Source: Pseudomonadota bacterium
GTDB lineage: Bacteria > Pseudomonadota > Alphaproteobacteria > Rhizobiales > Aestuariivirgaceae
Assembly: GCA_963205315.1 (NCBI GenBank)
Contig: CAUJIO010000101.1
Span: 1 to 64,000 of the forward strand
Direction: 5' to 3'
Length of the DNA stretch: 64,000 bases
Part shown: positions 16,929 through 25,564 of the stretch, in pieces
Position numbering within the stretch: position 1 is the stretch's first letter
How the letters are laid out: each line of letters starts with the position of its first letter
Translations under genes and position numbers: made by a program
The notes under the pieces: model-generated
What the model was told of the DNA's origin: nothing
What the model saw: only the letters and a program-made list of their open reading frames with translations
Databases searched by the model: none

Positions 16929-17846
16929 ATGTTACGCCATATTCCCGGCTTGCAGTCGCTTAAGGCCTTCGATGCGTCCGCCCGGTTGCTGAGTTTCACC
17001 AAAGCGGCGCAAGAACTGAACGTGACGCCCGCCGCCATCAGCCACCAGATCAAGGAACTGGAGGAGTTGACCGGCGTCACCCTGTTCCACCGCACCAGCC
17101 GGCACATGCAACTGTCGCGCGCCGGGATGATCCTCAAGCCCGCTATCGCCGAGGCGCTCGAAGGTTTGACCGATGCCTTGCAGCGCATCCGGCAATTGGA
17201 AAACCCGATGCAGGTTCGGGTGACGGCCTCGCCATCGATTGCCGCCAAGTGGCTGGTGCCGCGCCTCGACCGCTTCCTCGATGCGGTGCCGGGCGCCGAT
17301 GTGCGCATCGACGTTTCCTCCTCCGTGCTTGATCTGGAACGCGACGACGTCGACGTGGCGATCCGTTTCGGCGATGGCATCTATCCCGGCCTGTCGGTCG
17401 ACAAGTTGTTTCACGATGTGCTGTTTCCGGTGTGCAGCCCCGGCCTGCTGCAGGAAGGCAAGCCGCTGCGCGAACCGCGCGACCTGCTGCAATTCACGCT
17501 GATCCATCTCGAATACGAGGCGCAAGGCGCGGTGTGGCCCAACTGGCGGATGTGGATGCTGGCGGCGGGGATCAAGGATTTTAACGACACCCGCGGCCTG
17601 CATTTCAGTCAGACCTCGCTGGCGATCCAGGCGGCAATCGACGGACACGGCGTGGCGCTTGGAGATTCAACTCTGGTAGGAGATGACCTTGCAGCCGGCC
17701 GTCTGGTGAAACCATTCGAATTGGCGCTGAAGAGTCCGGCGCAGTTCGCCTATCACCTGATCACCAGGCGCGACACCGCCGACCGGCCGATGATCAAAAC
17801 GTTCCGCAACTGGATATTGGCCGAAGCCGCCGCCAGCCAGAGATGA
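16929..17846 (+). CDS. LysR-family regulator, GcvA type
   Basis: The 305-residue protein has an N-terminal winged helix-turn-helix (LLSFTKAAQELNVTPAAISHQIKELEE) followed by the GcvA-like effector domain with the RVTASPSIAAKWLVPRL and DVAIRFGDG signatures. Members of this subgroup regulate diverse metabolic and resistance genes. It is divergent from the 58-residue ORF and convergent with an MFS gene, so its target is unclear; the carnitine-type operon ends 340 bases upstream. A GAGG ribosome site precedes the ATG. Confidence 0.9.
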   Translation: MLRHIPGLQSLKAFDASARLLSFTKAAQELNVTPAAISHQIKELEELTGVTLFHRTSRHMQLSRAGMILKPAIAEALEGLTDALQRIRQLENPMQVRVTASPSIAAKWLVPRLDRFLDAVPGADVRIDVSSSVLDLERDDVDVAIRFGDGIYPGLSVDKLFHDVLFPVCSPGLLQEGKPLREPRDLLQFTLIHLEYEAQGAVWPNWRMWMLAAGIKDFNDTRGLHFSQTSLAIQAAIDGHGVALGDSTLVGDDLAAGRLVKPFELALKSPAQFAYHLITRRDTADRPMIKTFRNWILAEAAASQR

Positions 17847-17880
17847 GATGCACAGTTGGGTTCCGGCATGCGACCTGAAA

Positions 17881-19032
17881 TCAGCGTGCCCGGTTTGGCC
17901 TGAGCGAGGCATAGGCCATGACAGCCGCGGCGAACAGTGTTGCCGCCGATGCGAATGACACTGCGAAAAATCCATGGGCTGCATAGACCGGGCCATAGAC
18001 GGCCCCGGCGGTGCCGAGTGACACATAGGTGACGAATGAAAACAGTCCCATGACGGTGCCGCGCAGTTGCGGTGACAATGCCCCCATGAAGGACACCAGG
18101 GTTGTCATGCAGATGTGGTTGGCGAGACCCCAGATGAAGGGGTAGGCGGCGATTGCCAACATGTTGTCCGCGGCGAAAGGCAGAACGAGATAATTCAGCC
18201 CGACAAGCCCCAGGGCCAGTGGCATCACGCGCGCAGGACCTCTGGAATCGATCCACTTGTCGAACATGACGCCGGCACCGAACCCCAGTCCATAGGCCAG
18301 CGAAATGGTGCCGCCAAGCCACGCCCCTGCTCCGTGCATCTGGCGCACGTGGTCGCCGATGAATGTGTAAGTCTGGTAGAAGCCGATCATGTAGGCGAAG
18401 GTCGCCAGATAACCCGTCCAGGCTGCGGGCAAAGCCAGCACGTCGCGGTATCGCACCCGTTCGCCATCGCCCTGCGACGGGGTGCGGGGCAGCATGGAAG
18501 CACCCGCGACCATGAGGGCGGCGATCCCCGCAATAATGAAAAAGGTGCCGCGCCAACCCACGAATGCGGAGAGCAACGCCGCCAGGGGTACGCCAGCGAC
18601 CATGGCAACCGACCAGCCGAAAAGCACTTTTCCGGCAGCCTGAGAGCGCTGCTCCGGCGCTGCGATATCGCCCGTCAGGGCGTAGGTGGCGGGGATGATG
18701 ACGCCTGAGGCGAGGCCAGCCATCAATTGACCGCCTGCCAGAATGTGCCAACTCCACGCCAGGCCGCAAACGATGAGTGCCCCCGTGAGCAACAGGAAGG
18801 CGATACGGATCGCCTGCCGCTTCTGCCAATGGCCGAGTTGCGGAGCCGCGACGAGGGCCGACGCCGCAACGCCAACGCCATAGGCCGCGGCGGCAAAGCC
18901 GATCTCCTTCGGTCCCGTACCGAGGCCGCTGGCAATATCGGTCAGCAGCGGCGACAGCATCAGTGCCTGAATGCCAACGGCTGCGATGGAGAGTGTCAGA
19001 AGGCGCAGAGGGGCTTTCGGCGTTGCGCTCAT
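17881..19032 (-). CDS. MFS transporter
   Basis: The 383-residue protein contains about twelve hydrophobic segments. The first is LLTLSIAAVGIQALMLSPLL, and the family loop after TM2 is GHWQKRQAIRIAF. It belongs to the drug:H+ antiporter/sugar-efflux-like part of the major facilitator superfamily. Its start overlaps the stop of the upstream SDR gene by four bases (ATGA), so the two are translationally coupled. The transported compound is unknown; it may be the substrate or product of the SDR. Confidence 0.88.
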   Translation of the reverse strand: MSATPKAPLRLLTLSIAAVGIQALMLSPLLTDIASGLGTGPKEIGFAAAAYGVGVAASALVAAPQLGHWQKRQAIRIAFLLLTGALIVCGLAWSWHILAGGQLMAGLASGVIIPATYALTGDIAAPEQRSQAAGKVLFGWSVAMVAGVPLAALLSAFVGWRGTFFIIAGIAALMVAGASMLPRTPSQGDGERVRYRDVLALPAAWTGYLATFAYMIGFYQTYTFIGDHVRQMHGAGAWLGGTISLAYGLGFGAGVMFDKWIDSRGPARVMPLALGLVGLNYLVLPFAADNMLAIAAYPFIWGLANHICMTTLVSFMGALSPQLRGTVMGLFSFVTYVSLGTAGAVYGPVYAAHGFFAVSFASAATLFAAAVMAYASLRPNRAR

Positions 19033-19820
19033 TCGCGCGCCAGGGCCGGGTGATCGTCAAAGACACCGGCCGGCATCTGCTCGTAGTCGATGACGGCGCC
19101 GGTCATCATCTGCGCCGACGGCGACACCAGATAGGCCATCAGCCCCGCGACATCATCCGCCACCATCAGGCGGCCCGCCGGCATGCGGCGGCCAATGTCC
19201 TCGGCCCAGTTCTGCGGCTGTTTGTGAAAGCCGGTCTGCAGCGCCTGCTCGCCATCCGTATGCACCCAACCGAGATTGATGGCGAAGATGCGGATGCCCT
19301 CGCGCTTGACGCCGTTGGCCGCCGATTTGGTCATGGTGTTGAGGGCGGCCTTGGATGCCGAATAGGTGGTAAGATTGGGAGGCCCGCCATGCGCCAGCAT
19401 CGAGGACACATTGATGATGGTGCCGGAGCGGTTGGGCCGCATGCGCTTGACCGCCTCCTGCATCATGAACAAGGGGGCCCGCACATTGACGCCGAACAGC
19501 CGCTCATAGGATTCGAAGGTCGTATCATCGAGGCCGCAGCGCTCGGTATTGCCGGCCGCGTTGACCACGACATCCAGGCGCCCGAAGGCGGCAACCGTGG
19601 CGGCCACCGCGCGGGCCGGCACGCTGATGTCGAGAAGATCACCCTCCATCACTTCGACGCGGCCGAGGGTCTTGAGTTTCGCGGCACTCTCCTGGAGTTT
19701 CAGGATGTTGCGGTCGAGCAGCATGACGCCGCCAAAACCGAGTTCCAGAAACCGCCTTGCCGTCGCAAAGCCGATGCCCTGCGCTCCACCGGTGATGAGT
19801 GCAAATCTGCCGTCTGCCAT
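19029..19820 (-). CDS. SDR family oxidoreductase coupled to the MFS gene
   Basis: The 263-residue SDR has TGGAQGIG in the cofactor loop, LDRN after the second strand, NAAGNTE, and the catalytic Ser, Tyr and Lys in VSSMLAHGG and YSASKAA. The order SDR-MFS with a four-base overlap suggests that both serve one metabolite. No substrate-specific motif is evident. The gene appears to be the first of its unit; 89 bases separate it from the SRPBCC gene upstream. Confidence 0.88.
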   Translation of the reverse strand: MADGRFALITGGAQGIGFATARRFLELGFGGVMLLDRNILKLQESAAKLKTLGRVEVMEGDLLDISVPARAVAATVAAFGRLDVVVNAAGNTERCGLDDTTFESYERLFGVNVRAPLFMMQEAVKRMRPNRSGTIINVSSMLAHGGPPNLTTYSASKAALNTMTKSAANGVKREGIRIFAINLGWVHTDGEQALQTGFHKQPQNWAEDIGRRMPAGRLMVADDVAGLMAYLVSPSAQMMTGAVIDYEQMPAGVFDDHPALARE

Positions 19821-19909
19821 GATCTTGTTTCCCCGCTATGCCAGATGTTCTATTGGCTTGCGGGCAACTCTCCAAGCCCTCGACACATGCAGCGGCTGCG
19901 GGTCAGATG

Positions 19910-20461
19910 TCAGCCGTCCGTGGCCGGGGCGTCCGATTCCACCAGCGCCTTTAGCCGGGCGAGGCCTTTGACGTAATCGCCCCCGATCCAGCTGTCGAAC
20001 ATCAGGCTGACCCAGCGGTTGAGGATGCCGTTGGACTCAGCGCTGAACACCCACTTCACCAAGGTGCCCCCGCTCACGGTACTGAGCGTCAGCACTGACT
20101 GGGACTTTCCCATCTCACCGAAATCAAGCTCCGTCGTGACCTTCTCGTTCGTTACGGCTTCGGTGATCGTGACGGAGCCGCTGCCGATCTGCGGGTTGCC
20201 GGACTTCCAGCTCATCTTCTGGCCCGGCCCCTGCTCGGGACCCTCGAAGGTGTAGGTCAGACCCGGGTCGAGATCGGTCCAGGGCGACCACTCGTTGAAG
20301 CGTTTCATGCTGGCAATAACGGCATAAACCTTGTCCGGCGAGGCGGCGATGACGGTGGTGCGCTCCACCACTGCAACCGGCGGGATCAGATAGGCGCCAC
20401 CCACCACGACGACGACCAGCGCCACCAGCGTCAGGATGATGCCCTTCAGAAGTCTTTTCAT
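19910..20461 (-). CDS. Membrane-anchored SRPBCC (START-like) family protein
   Basis: The 183-residue protein has one N-terminal transmembrane segment (GIILTLVALVVVVVGGAYLI) and then a polyketide-cyclase/SRPBCC domain with AASPDKVYAVIASMKRFNEWSPW, typical of the family entrance loop. The domain forms a hydrophobic pocket for lipids or other ligands. The role in this organism is unknown. It is divergent from the L,D-transpeptidase gene at 20589. Confidence 0.82.
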   Translation of the reverse strand: MKRLLKGIILTLVALVVVVVGGAYLIPPVAVVERTTVIAASPDKVYAVIASMKRFNEWSPWTDLDPGLTYTFEGPEQGPGQKMSWKSGNPQIGSGSVTITEAVTNEKVTTELDFGEMGKSQSVLTLSTVSGGTLVKWVFSAESNGILNRWVSLMFDSWIGGDYVKGLARLKALVESDAPATDG

Positions 20462-20588
20462 TGCATGATTCCACGATTGAACGAGGTGCCGCGTTGTAGC
20501 ACTTCCACAATCATCAGGAAGTCATATTTGGCAGTAACCTGCCGTTAAGGATAAACCGCAACTCTACGGCGATACGAGGAGCAAACCC

Positions 20589-21194
20589 ATGGCACTTCTG
20601 ACACGGCGATCTTTCCTGGGCACAGCCGCGGCCGCCCTGACCTCGCCGCTTGCACCCGCCTGGGCACTGGAAGAAGACGATCCGTACAGGATGCCAGCAC
20701 AGAGTTCCGCCAAGACGCCTGCCGAATTCCGCCGCACGGTTGTGAACTACCAGACCAAGCAATTCCCCGGCACCATCATCGTCGATACCTCCGCCCGGCA
20801 TCTCTATATCGTGCTCCAGGGTGGACAGGCCATCCGCTACGGCATCGCCGTCGGCAAGGACGGCTTCCGGTGGGCGGGCATGGCCGATGTCAGCCGCAAG
20901 GTGATGTGGCCCAAGTGGACGCCGCCGCCCGAAATGATCAAGCGCAAGCCGGAATTGGCGCAATGGAAGGACGGCATGCCGGGCGGTCCCAAAAATCCAC
21001 TGGGTGCCCGCGCGCTCTATTTGTTCCGTGACGGCCGCGACACCGGCTACCGCATCCACGGCACTACCGAGCCCGCAAGCATCGGCAAGGCCGCCTCTTC
21101 CGGCTGTATCCGCATGTTCAATGAAGACGTCATCGAACTCTACCGCCGCACGCCTGTCGGCTCGCGCGTATTGGTGTATTCGGAAGGATTGTAG
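20589..21194 (+). CDS. L,D-transpeptidase (YkuD domain)
   Basis: The 201-residue protein begins with a twin-arginine-like signal (TRRSFLGTAAAALTS). The YkuD domain follows, with IIVDTSARHLYIVL and the catalytic segment IHGTTEPASIGKAASSGCIR; Cys173 is the nucleophile. Such enzymes make 3-3 peptidoglycan cross-links or attach proteins to peptidoglycan in the periplasm. A second, shorter member lies at 48635-49087. Confidence 0.92.
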   Translation: MALLTRRSFLGTAAAALTSPLAPAWALEEDDPYRMPAQSSAKTPAEFRRTVVNYQTKQFPGTIIVDTSARHLYIVLQGGQAIRYGIAVGKDGFRWAGMADVSRKVMWPKWTPPPEMIKRKPELAQWKDGMPGGPKNPLGARALYLFRDGRDTGYRIHGTTEPASIGKAASSGCIRMFNEDVIELYRRTPVGSRVLVYSEGL

Positions 21195-21239
21195 CTCCCC
21201 TGCTTCGGCAACACTTGTGCAAGAGCAGCCAATCGCGCA

Positions 21240-22559
21240 ATGCTGGCCGGCATGAACGCTTCGATTTTTCACCGTGAATTCAAGCCCCGCCCCTATTGGT
21301 GGGATCATCATGAACCCACCGCCCTGCCCGAGATCGGCCTGCCGAAACAGGTGCGCGTTGCCATCGTCGGGGCCGGTTATGCCGGCCTCAACGCGGCGCT
21401 GGAACTCAATCGCGAAGGGCTCGACTGCATCGTGCTCGATGCCAACGAGCCGGGCTTCGGCGGTTCCACCCGCAATGGTGGCATGGTGTCGGGCGGAGTC
21501 AACGTGGGCAAGCGTTATATGGCCCGCGCCCTCACTGATGCGGAAGCCGCCCCCTATCTGACCGATGCCGCCGATGCCTTCACCCATGTCGAAAACCTCA
21601 TCACCCGCGAGAACATCAACTGCGGCTGGACCAAGGCGGGCTATTTCGTCGGTGCGTGGTGCAAGAGCCACTACGATGGCATGGCCTCCAAGGTGGAGCG
21701 CCTGAACCGCTATGCCGGATCCGACGCCGTGCTGATCCCCCGCGAGCAGCAGATGAGCGAAATCGGTTCGGACTACTATCGCGGCGGCATGCTGATCCGC
21801 CGCGCCGGACACCTCCACCCGGCCCTGTTCTTCAAGGGCCTCCTCGACCTCTGCCAGGCCCGGGGCATCCCTATTGCCTCCAAGACCCCGGTGACGAAAT
21901 TGACTGAAGATGGCAACGGCTGGAAGGTTGAAACGCCGCGCGGCACCCTCCACGCGGGCGACGTCATCATCGCCACCAATGGCTATACGGGAGATGCGAC
22001 ACCGGAGTTGAAACGCCGCGTCGTACCTGTTGGGTCCTACATCATCGCCACCGAAGAATTGAGCCCGGATCTTGCGGCGTCCATCAGCCCGAAGAACCGT
22101 TCGATCGCCGATACGCGCCGGGTACTGACCTATTATCGCAAGTCGCCGGACGGCAAGCGCCTGGTGTTCGGCGGCCGCGCCAAGTTCGGCCACACCGATC
22201 CGGTGGAAACGGCCCCGATTCTCTACCAGTTCATGCTCGACCGTTTCCCCCAGCTCAAAGGCGTCAAGATCACCCATGCCTGGACCGGAAACGTCGCCTT
22301 CACCCTGGACGAGATCCCGCACATGGGCCGCTTCGGCAACATGCACTATGCCCTCGGCTGCAATGGCTCGGGCGTCGCCATGATGAGCTATCTGGGCCAT
22401 CAGACGGCGCGCAAGATCGCCGGCAAGGTGAACCGCACCTGCGCTTTCGATCAACCGGAATTTCCCGATCATCCGATGTACAACGGCTCGACCTGGTTCC
22501 TGCCGTGGATCGGCCGTTATTTCCGCACCCGCGACTGGATCGACCGGCGGTTCGGGTGA
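21240..22559 (+). CDS. FAD-dependent amino acid/amine oxidase (DadA/OrdL-like)
   Basis: The 439-residue protein shows the Rossmann motif VAIVGAGYAGLNAALELNRE near residues 33-52, the GGSTRNGGMVSGG segment typical of the DAO family (OrdL/PuuB-like), and a C-terminal FAD contact ALGCNGSGVAMM. Members oxidise secondary amines, glycine derivatives or gamma-glutamyl-putrescine. The start may be 21240 or the internal ATG at 21252. The stop overlaps the start of a GNAT gene by GTGA, suggesting an operon. The substrate is unknown. Confidence 0.87.
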   Translation: MLAGMNASIFHREFKPRPYWWDHHEPTALPEIGLPKQVRVAIVGAGYAGLNAALELNREGLDCIVLDANEPGFGGSTRNGGMVSGGVNVGKRYMARALTDAEAAPYLTDAADAFTHVENLITRENINCGWTKAGYFVGAWCKSHYDGMASKVERLNRYAGSDAVLIPREQQMSEIGSDYYRGGMLIRRAGHLHPALFFKGLLDLCQARGIPIASKTPVTKLTEDGNGWKVETPRGTLHAGDVIIATNGYTGDATPELKRRVVPVGSYIIATEELSPDLAASISPKNRSIADTRRVLTYYRKSPDGKRLVFGGRAKFGHTDPVETAPILYQFMLDRFPQLKGVKITHAWTGNVAFTLDEIPHMGRFGNMHYALGCNGSGVAMMSYLGHQTARKIAGKVNRTCAFDQPEFPDHPMYNGSTWFLPWIGRYFRTRDWIDRRFG

Positions 22560-23083
22560 TCTTCGAATCGAAACGCCTCATCGCCCGGCGTTTCGGGCCG
22601 CGCGATGTCGAACCCTTCGTCGCCATGCGGGCCGATCCGGAGGTGGCGCGCTACCAGTCATGGGAGACATTCACGCTCGACGATGGCCGCGCCTTCATCG
22701 CAGCGCTTGCCAATGCCAATCCGGGTGAACCCGGCTGGTACCAGATTGCACTCGAAGACAAGGCATCGGGGCAGTTTGCGGGCGATTGCGGCCTGAAGAT
22801 CATGGAACACGATCAACGGCTTGCACAAATCGGCTATACGATCATGCGAAGATTGTGGAACAGGGGCTATGCCACTGAGGCCATTGCCGCGCTGGCGGAC
22901 TATGCCTTCGGCACGTTGAATATCCACCGCATCACCGCCTCCGTCGACCCGCGCAATGTATCGTCATGCCGGGCCCTCGAAAAAGCCGGCTTCCAGCGCG
23001 AGGCGCTGTTCCGGCAAAGTGAGTGGTTCAAAGGCTCCTGGGCTGACGACGCCGTCTACGCCAGGCTGCGAAATCCCGTTTGA
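22556..23083 (+). CDS. GNAT family N-acetyltransferase (RimJ/RimL-like)
   Basis: The protein starts at GTG 22556, overlapping the stop of the oxidase, and has 175 residues. It begins IFESKRLIARRFGPRDVEPF, typical of the RimJ/RimL group, and contains the acetyl-CoA loop RLWNRGYATEAIAAL and SVDPRNVSSCRALEKAGFQRE. It should acetylate an amine of a small molecule or a protein N terminus. A longer form starting at 22505 would overlap the oxidase by more than 50 bases and lacks family support. Confidence 0.88.
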   Translation: MIFESKRLIARRFGPRDVEPFVAMRADPEVARYQSWETFTLDDGRAFIAALANANPGEPGWYQIALEDKASGQFAGDCGLKIMEHDQRLAQIGYTIMRRLWNRGYATEAIAALADYAFGTLNIHRITASVDPRNVSSCRALEKAGFQREALFRQSEWFKGSWADDAVYARLRNPV

Positions 23084-23119
23084 CCGGGAAGCCCGGTCAG
23101 ACACGAGCGGGAAATGGCC

Positions 23120-23593
23120 TTATTCGTTAAAACCTGTGGCCGAAAAACTCACGTCGCAGCCAGCGTCGCCATCGAAATTCTTGATATTACCCTTGAACCG
23201 GATGTCAGGCGTGTCAGGCAGGACCACCGCAGGCTTCATTGAGGTGATGCGAACTTTGGAGGCCCCCGGAGAGGTTCCCGCATAGCGATAAACATTCGAA
23301 TAGGTTACCGACTTGAAGGTCGTGCCGACAAGAGTGCCGGACGCCAGCGTATAGTTTGCCGCTCCATAGGGAATGAAGACCGACAGGCTTGTTCTGGCAT
23401 CATTCGCGCCCAGGTTGCCGATCATGATGGTCATCGTATAGTCAACGCTTGTTAAATCGCCGCTGATATCGGTGCAGGTCTGGTTCTGCGCCGTGACGTT
23501 GAAATCGCCCTTGAAGCGGATTTGAGACGCCGATTGGGCATCGACTGTGACAACGCCGAGGGCAGCCAGCAAGATAATCGGCCTTAAGATCAT
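23120..23593 (-). CDS. Secreted beta-rich protein of unknown function
   Basis: The 157-residue protein has a signal peptide (MILRPIILLAALGVVTVDAQS) and a GGAGG ribosome site five bases before the ATG at 23593. The mature part is rich in Thr, Ser, Asn and alternating hydrophobics, suggesting a beta-sandwich. The phrase IRFKG occurs near both ends (IRFKGDF and IRFKGNI), and cysteines sit near each repeat (NQTCTD and GDAGCDV). No known family is recognised. It looks exported and possibly surface-associated. Confidence 0.75.
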   Translation of the reverse strand: MILRPIILLAALGVVTVDAQSASQIRFKGDFNVTAQNQTCTDISGDLTSVDYTMTIMIGNLGANDARTSLSVFIPYGAANYTLASGTLVGTTFKSVTYSNVYRYAGTSPGASKVRITSMKPAVVLPDTPDIRFKGNIKNFDGDAGCDVSFSATGFNE

Positions 23594-23824
23594 TGCGTCC
23601 TCCAAAGGAACCATAAATCAAAGTCTTAACCGCTTAGTGCGTGAAGACTCAAAACTTCCGCAAGGAAAACGATGCACTGCCGGCCCATAGCAGCGCAAGT
23701 GAGATTTTATGAGGGTGGCGTTCGGCCCCAGCATCGAAAACTCACACCCGAGTGAAGGCCCTATTGCGCCTGTGGTCCGACGGCGCCGATTTTTGCACAT
23801 GCGACACCCTTGAGAATTGCAGAA

Positions 23825-23843
23825 GATATATTCTCAATATATT
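23825..23843. promoter_or_regulatory. NsrR-like operator before nsrR
   Basis: An 8-3-8 inverted repeat GATATATT-CTC-AATATATT (one mismatch) lies directly upstream of the nsrR start. It matches the layout of the repeat before nirK and resembles the AAGATG(T/C)ATTT half-sites described for NsrR. Autoregulation is the natural reading. Confidence 0.65.
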
Positions 23844-23851
23844 TTTCAACA

Positions 23852-24295
23852 ATGCGCATCACCTCGTTCACTGACTATTCGTTCCGTGTGCTGATTCACA
23901 CCGCAATCCGTCATCCGCAGCGTGTTACCATCGACGAGGTGGCTAACAGCTTCGGCATATCGCGCAATCATCTTGTGAAGGTGATCCATGGCTTGTCACA
24001 GGCCGGCTTCCTGGCCACGCAGCGTGGCCGCAATGGCGGCTTCGTGTTGGCGAAACCTGCGGAACGCATCCGGGTGGGCGATGTGGTGCGCTTCGGCGAA
24101 GACGGGCAGCCACTTGTGGAATGCTTCGACAGCATCACCAATACGTGCGCCATCACGCCCGTGTGCAAATTGAAATTCATGCTGAGCGAGGCGCAGTCCG
24201 CCTTCTATGCCGTGCTCGACCGCTACACCATCGCCGATATCTGCGCCAAGCCGGAACCTCTGCTGCGCCGTCTGGGACTTTCCGTCACCGCGTGA
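23852..24295 (+). CDS. nsrR: NsrR, Rrf2-family nitric-oxide-sensing repressor
   Basis: The 147-residue protein starts MRITSFTDYSFRVLIHTA, typical of NsrR, and has the Rrf2 winged helix (VANSFGISRNHLVKVIHGL, TQRGRNGGFVLAK). Three cysteines, Cys91, Cys99 and Cys105 (ECFDSITNTCAITPVC), are placed to hold the iron-sulfur cluster that reacts with NO. NsrR represses NO-response genes until nitrosylated. Here it precedes nirK, the NO-producing nitrite reductase, and both genes carry similar inverted repeats upstream. An upstream in-frame start at 23810 would place the operator inside the gene, so 23852 is preferred. Confidence 0.9.
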   Translation: MRITSFTDYSFRVLIHTAIRHPQRVTIDEVANSFGISRNHLVKVIHGLSQAGFLATQRGRNGGFVLAKPAERIRVGDVVRFGEDGQPLVECFDSITNTCAITPVCKLKFMLSEAQSAFYAVLDRYTIADICAKPEPLLRRLGLSVTA

Positions 24296-24310
24296 AATTT
24301 CCTTCGAGAG

Positions 24311-24324
24311 TTGACATCGATCAA
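24311..24324 (+). promoter_or_regulatory. FNR/Nnr-type box before nirK
   Basis: The sequence TTGAC-ATCG-ATCAA is a near-perfect match to the TTGAT-N4-ATCAA sites of CRP/FNR-family activators such as FnrN and NnrR. It sits 62 bases upstream of the nirK ATG and just upstream of the NsrR-like site, which fits an activator position. Confidence 0.7.
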
Positions 24325-24341
24325 TTCCTCGCCCGTTCAAA

Positions 24342-24360
24342 GATGTATTTTCAATACATC
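24342..24360. promoter_or_regulatory. NsrR-like operator before nirK
   Basis: A perfect 8-3-8 inverted repeat GATGTATT-TTC-AATACATC lies 25 bases before the nirK start, flanked by AAA on the left. It fits the known NsrR half-site consensus better than the copy before nsrR. Its position downstream of the FNR-type box fits a repressor site. Confidence 0.75.
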
Positions 24361-24385
24361 AAATATGAAACGAGGAGAAAAGACC

Positions 24386-25543
24386 ATGACCACCCGCATC
24401 AGCCACCTGGCCGGAGAAAGCCGTCGCGATTTTCTTAAAGTCACCGGTCTGGCTTCGCTGGCAGCCCTTGCCACGAGCGGAACGGCAACACCCGCCACTG
24501 CCGCAGCGCCTGCTGCCACGGCCCCGGCCGACATCGCCACGCTTGAGCGTGTCACCCAGAAACTGGTAGATCCGCCCTTCCTGCCCGACCATGAGCAGAC
24601 GGCGGGCCCTGCTCCGCGTGTCATCAAGGTGACGCTGCCGATCATCGAGAAAAAAATGGTGATCGACGACGAGGGAACCGAAGTCTGGGCCCTCACCTTC
24701 AACGGCAGCGTTCCCGGTCCGATGATCGTCGCGCATGAGGGTGACTATGTCGAGGTGACCCTCCAGAACCTGCCGACCAACAGCATGGAGCACAATATCG
24801 ACTTTCATTCGGCGACCGGTGGCCTCGGCGGCGGCGCGCTGACCAAGGTTCTGCCCGGCGAACAGGCCGTGCTGCGCTGGAAAGCGACGAAGTCGGGCGT
24901 CTTTGTATATCACTGTGCACCGGGCGACGCGATGATCCCCTATCACGTGACCCATGGCATGAACGGCGCGGTGATGGTACTGCCGCGCGAGGGACTGAAG
25001 GATGTGGCGGGCAAGCCCGTCAAGTATGACCGCGCCTATTTCATCGGCGAGCAGGACTACTACATCCCGCGCGATGAAGACGGCGCCTTCAAGAAATACG
25101 AAACCGCCGGCGAGGATCTCGCGGAGTCGCTTGAACTCATGCAGAAACTGACGCCCACGCATGAAGTGTTCAACGGCGCCAAAGGTGCCCTCACCGGTGA
25201 CAAGGCCCTGAAGGCGAAGGTGGGCGAGACGGTCCTCTTCATCCACGCCCAGGCGACGCGCGACACCCGCCCGCATCTGATCGGCGGTCACGGCGACCTC
25301 GTGTGGGAAACCGGCTCGTTTGCCGACACGCCCGCCACGAACCTCGAAACCTGGCTGATCCGCGGCGGCTCTGCCGGTGCCATGGCCTACACTTTCCAGC
25401 AGCCCGGCCTCTATGCCTACGTCAACCACAACCTGATCGAGGCGGTCATGCTCGGCGCCACGGCGCATGTGGTCGTCGAAGGTGAATGGAACGACGATCT
25501 CATGGCGCAGGTGCAGAAGCCCGGGCCGATCCAGGCCACGTAA
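24386..25543 (+). CDS. nirK: Copper-containing nitrite reductase
   Basis: The 385-residue protein reduces nitrite to nitric oxide in the periplasm. It starts after GAGGAG and has a Tat signal ([11 protein letters not shown]). The first cupredoxin domain carries [12 protein letters not shown] with type 2 copper His and the catalytic Asp. Type 1 ligands appear in [21 protein letters not shown] (His176 and Cys177 near the start of this stretch, then His and Met). The second domain has PHLIGGHGD and NHNLIEA, which supply the remaining type 2 ligands. nirV follows. No nor genes for NO removal are in the window. Confidence 0.96.
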   Translation: MTTRISHLAGESRRDFLKVTGLASLAALATSGTATPATAAAPAATAPADIATLERVTQKLVDPPFLPDHEQTAGPAPRVIKVTLPIIEKKMVIDDEGTEVWALTFNGSVPGPMIVAHEGDYVEVTLQNLPTNSMEHNIDFHSATGGLGGGALTKVLPGEQAVLRWKATKSGVFVYHCAPGDAMIPYHVTHGMNGAVMVLPREGLKDVAGKPVKYDRAYFIGEQDYYIPRDEDGAFKKYETAGEDLAESLELMQKLTPTHEVFNGAKGALTGDKALKAKVGETVLFIHAQATRDTRPHLIGGHGDLVWETGSFADTPATNLETWLIRGGSAGAMAYTFQQPGLYAYVNHNLIEAVMLGATAHVVVEGEWNDDLMAQVQKPGPIQAT

Positions 25544-25564
25544 CAGAAGGAAAAGGGTAACGTC

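Noticed and set aside
20514-22472. A 652-codon open frame on the minus strand
   Set aside because: It covers the L,D-transpeptidase and FAD-oxidase genes on the other strand, has a His/Ala/Gly-rich composition typical of the antisense of GC-rich genes, and shows no protein motif.
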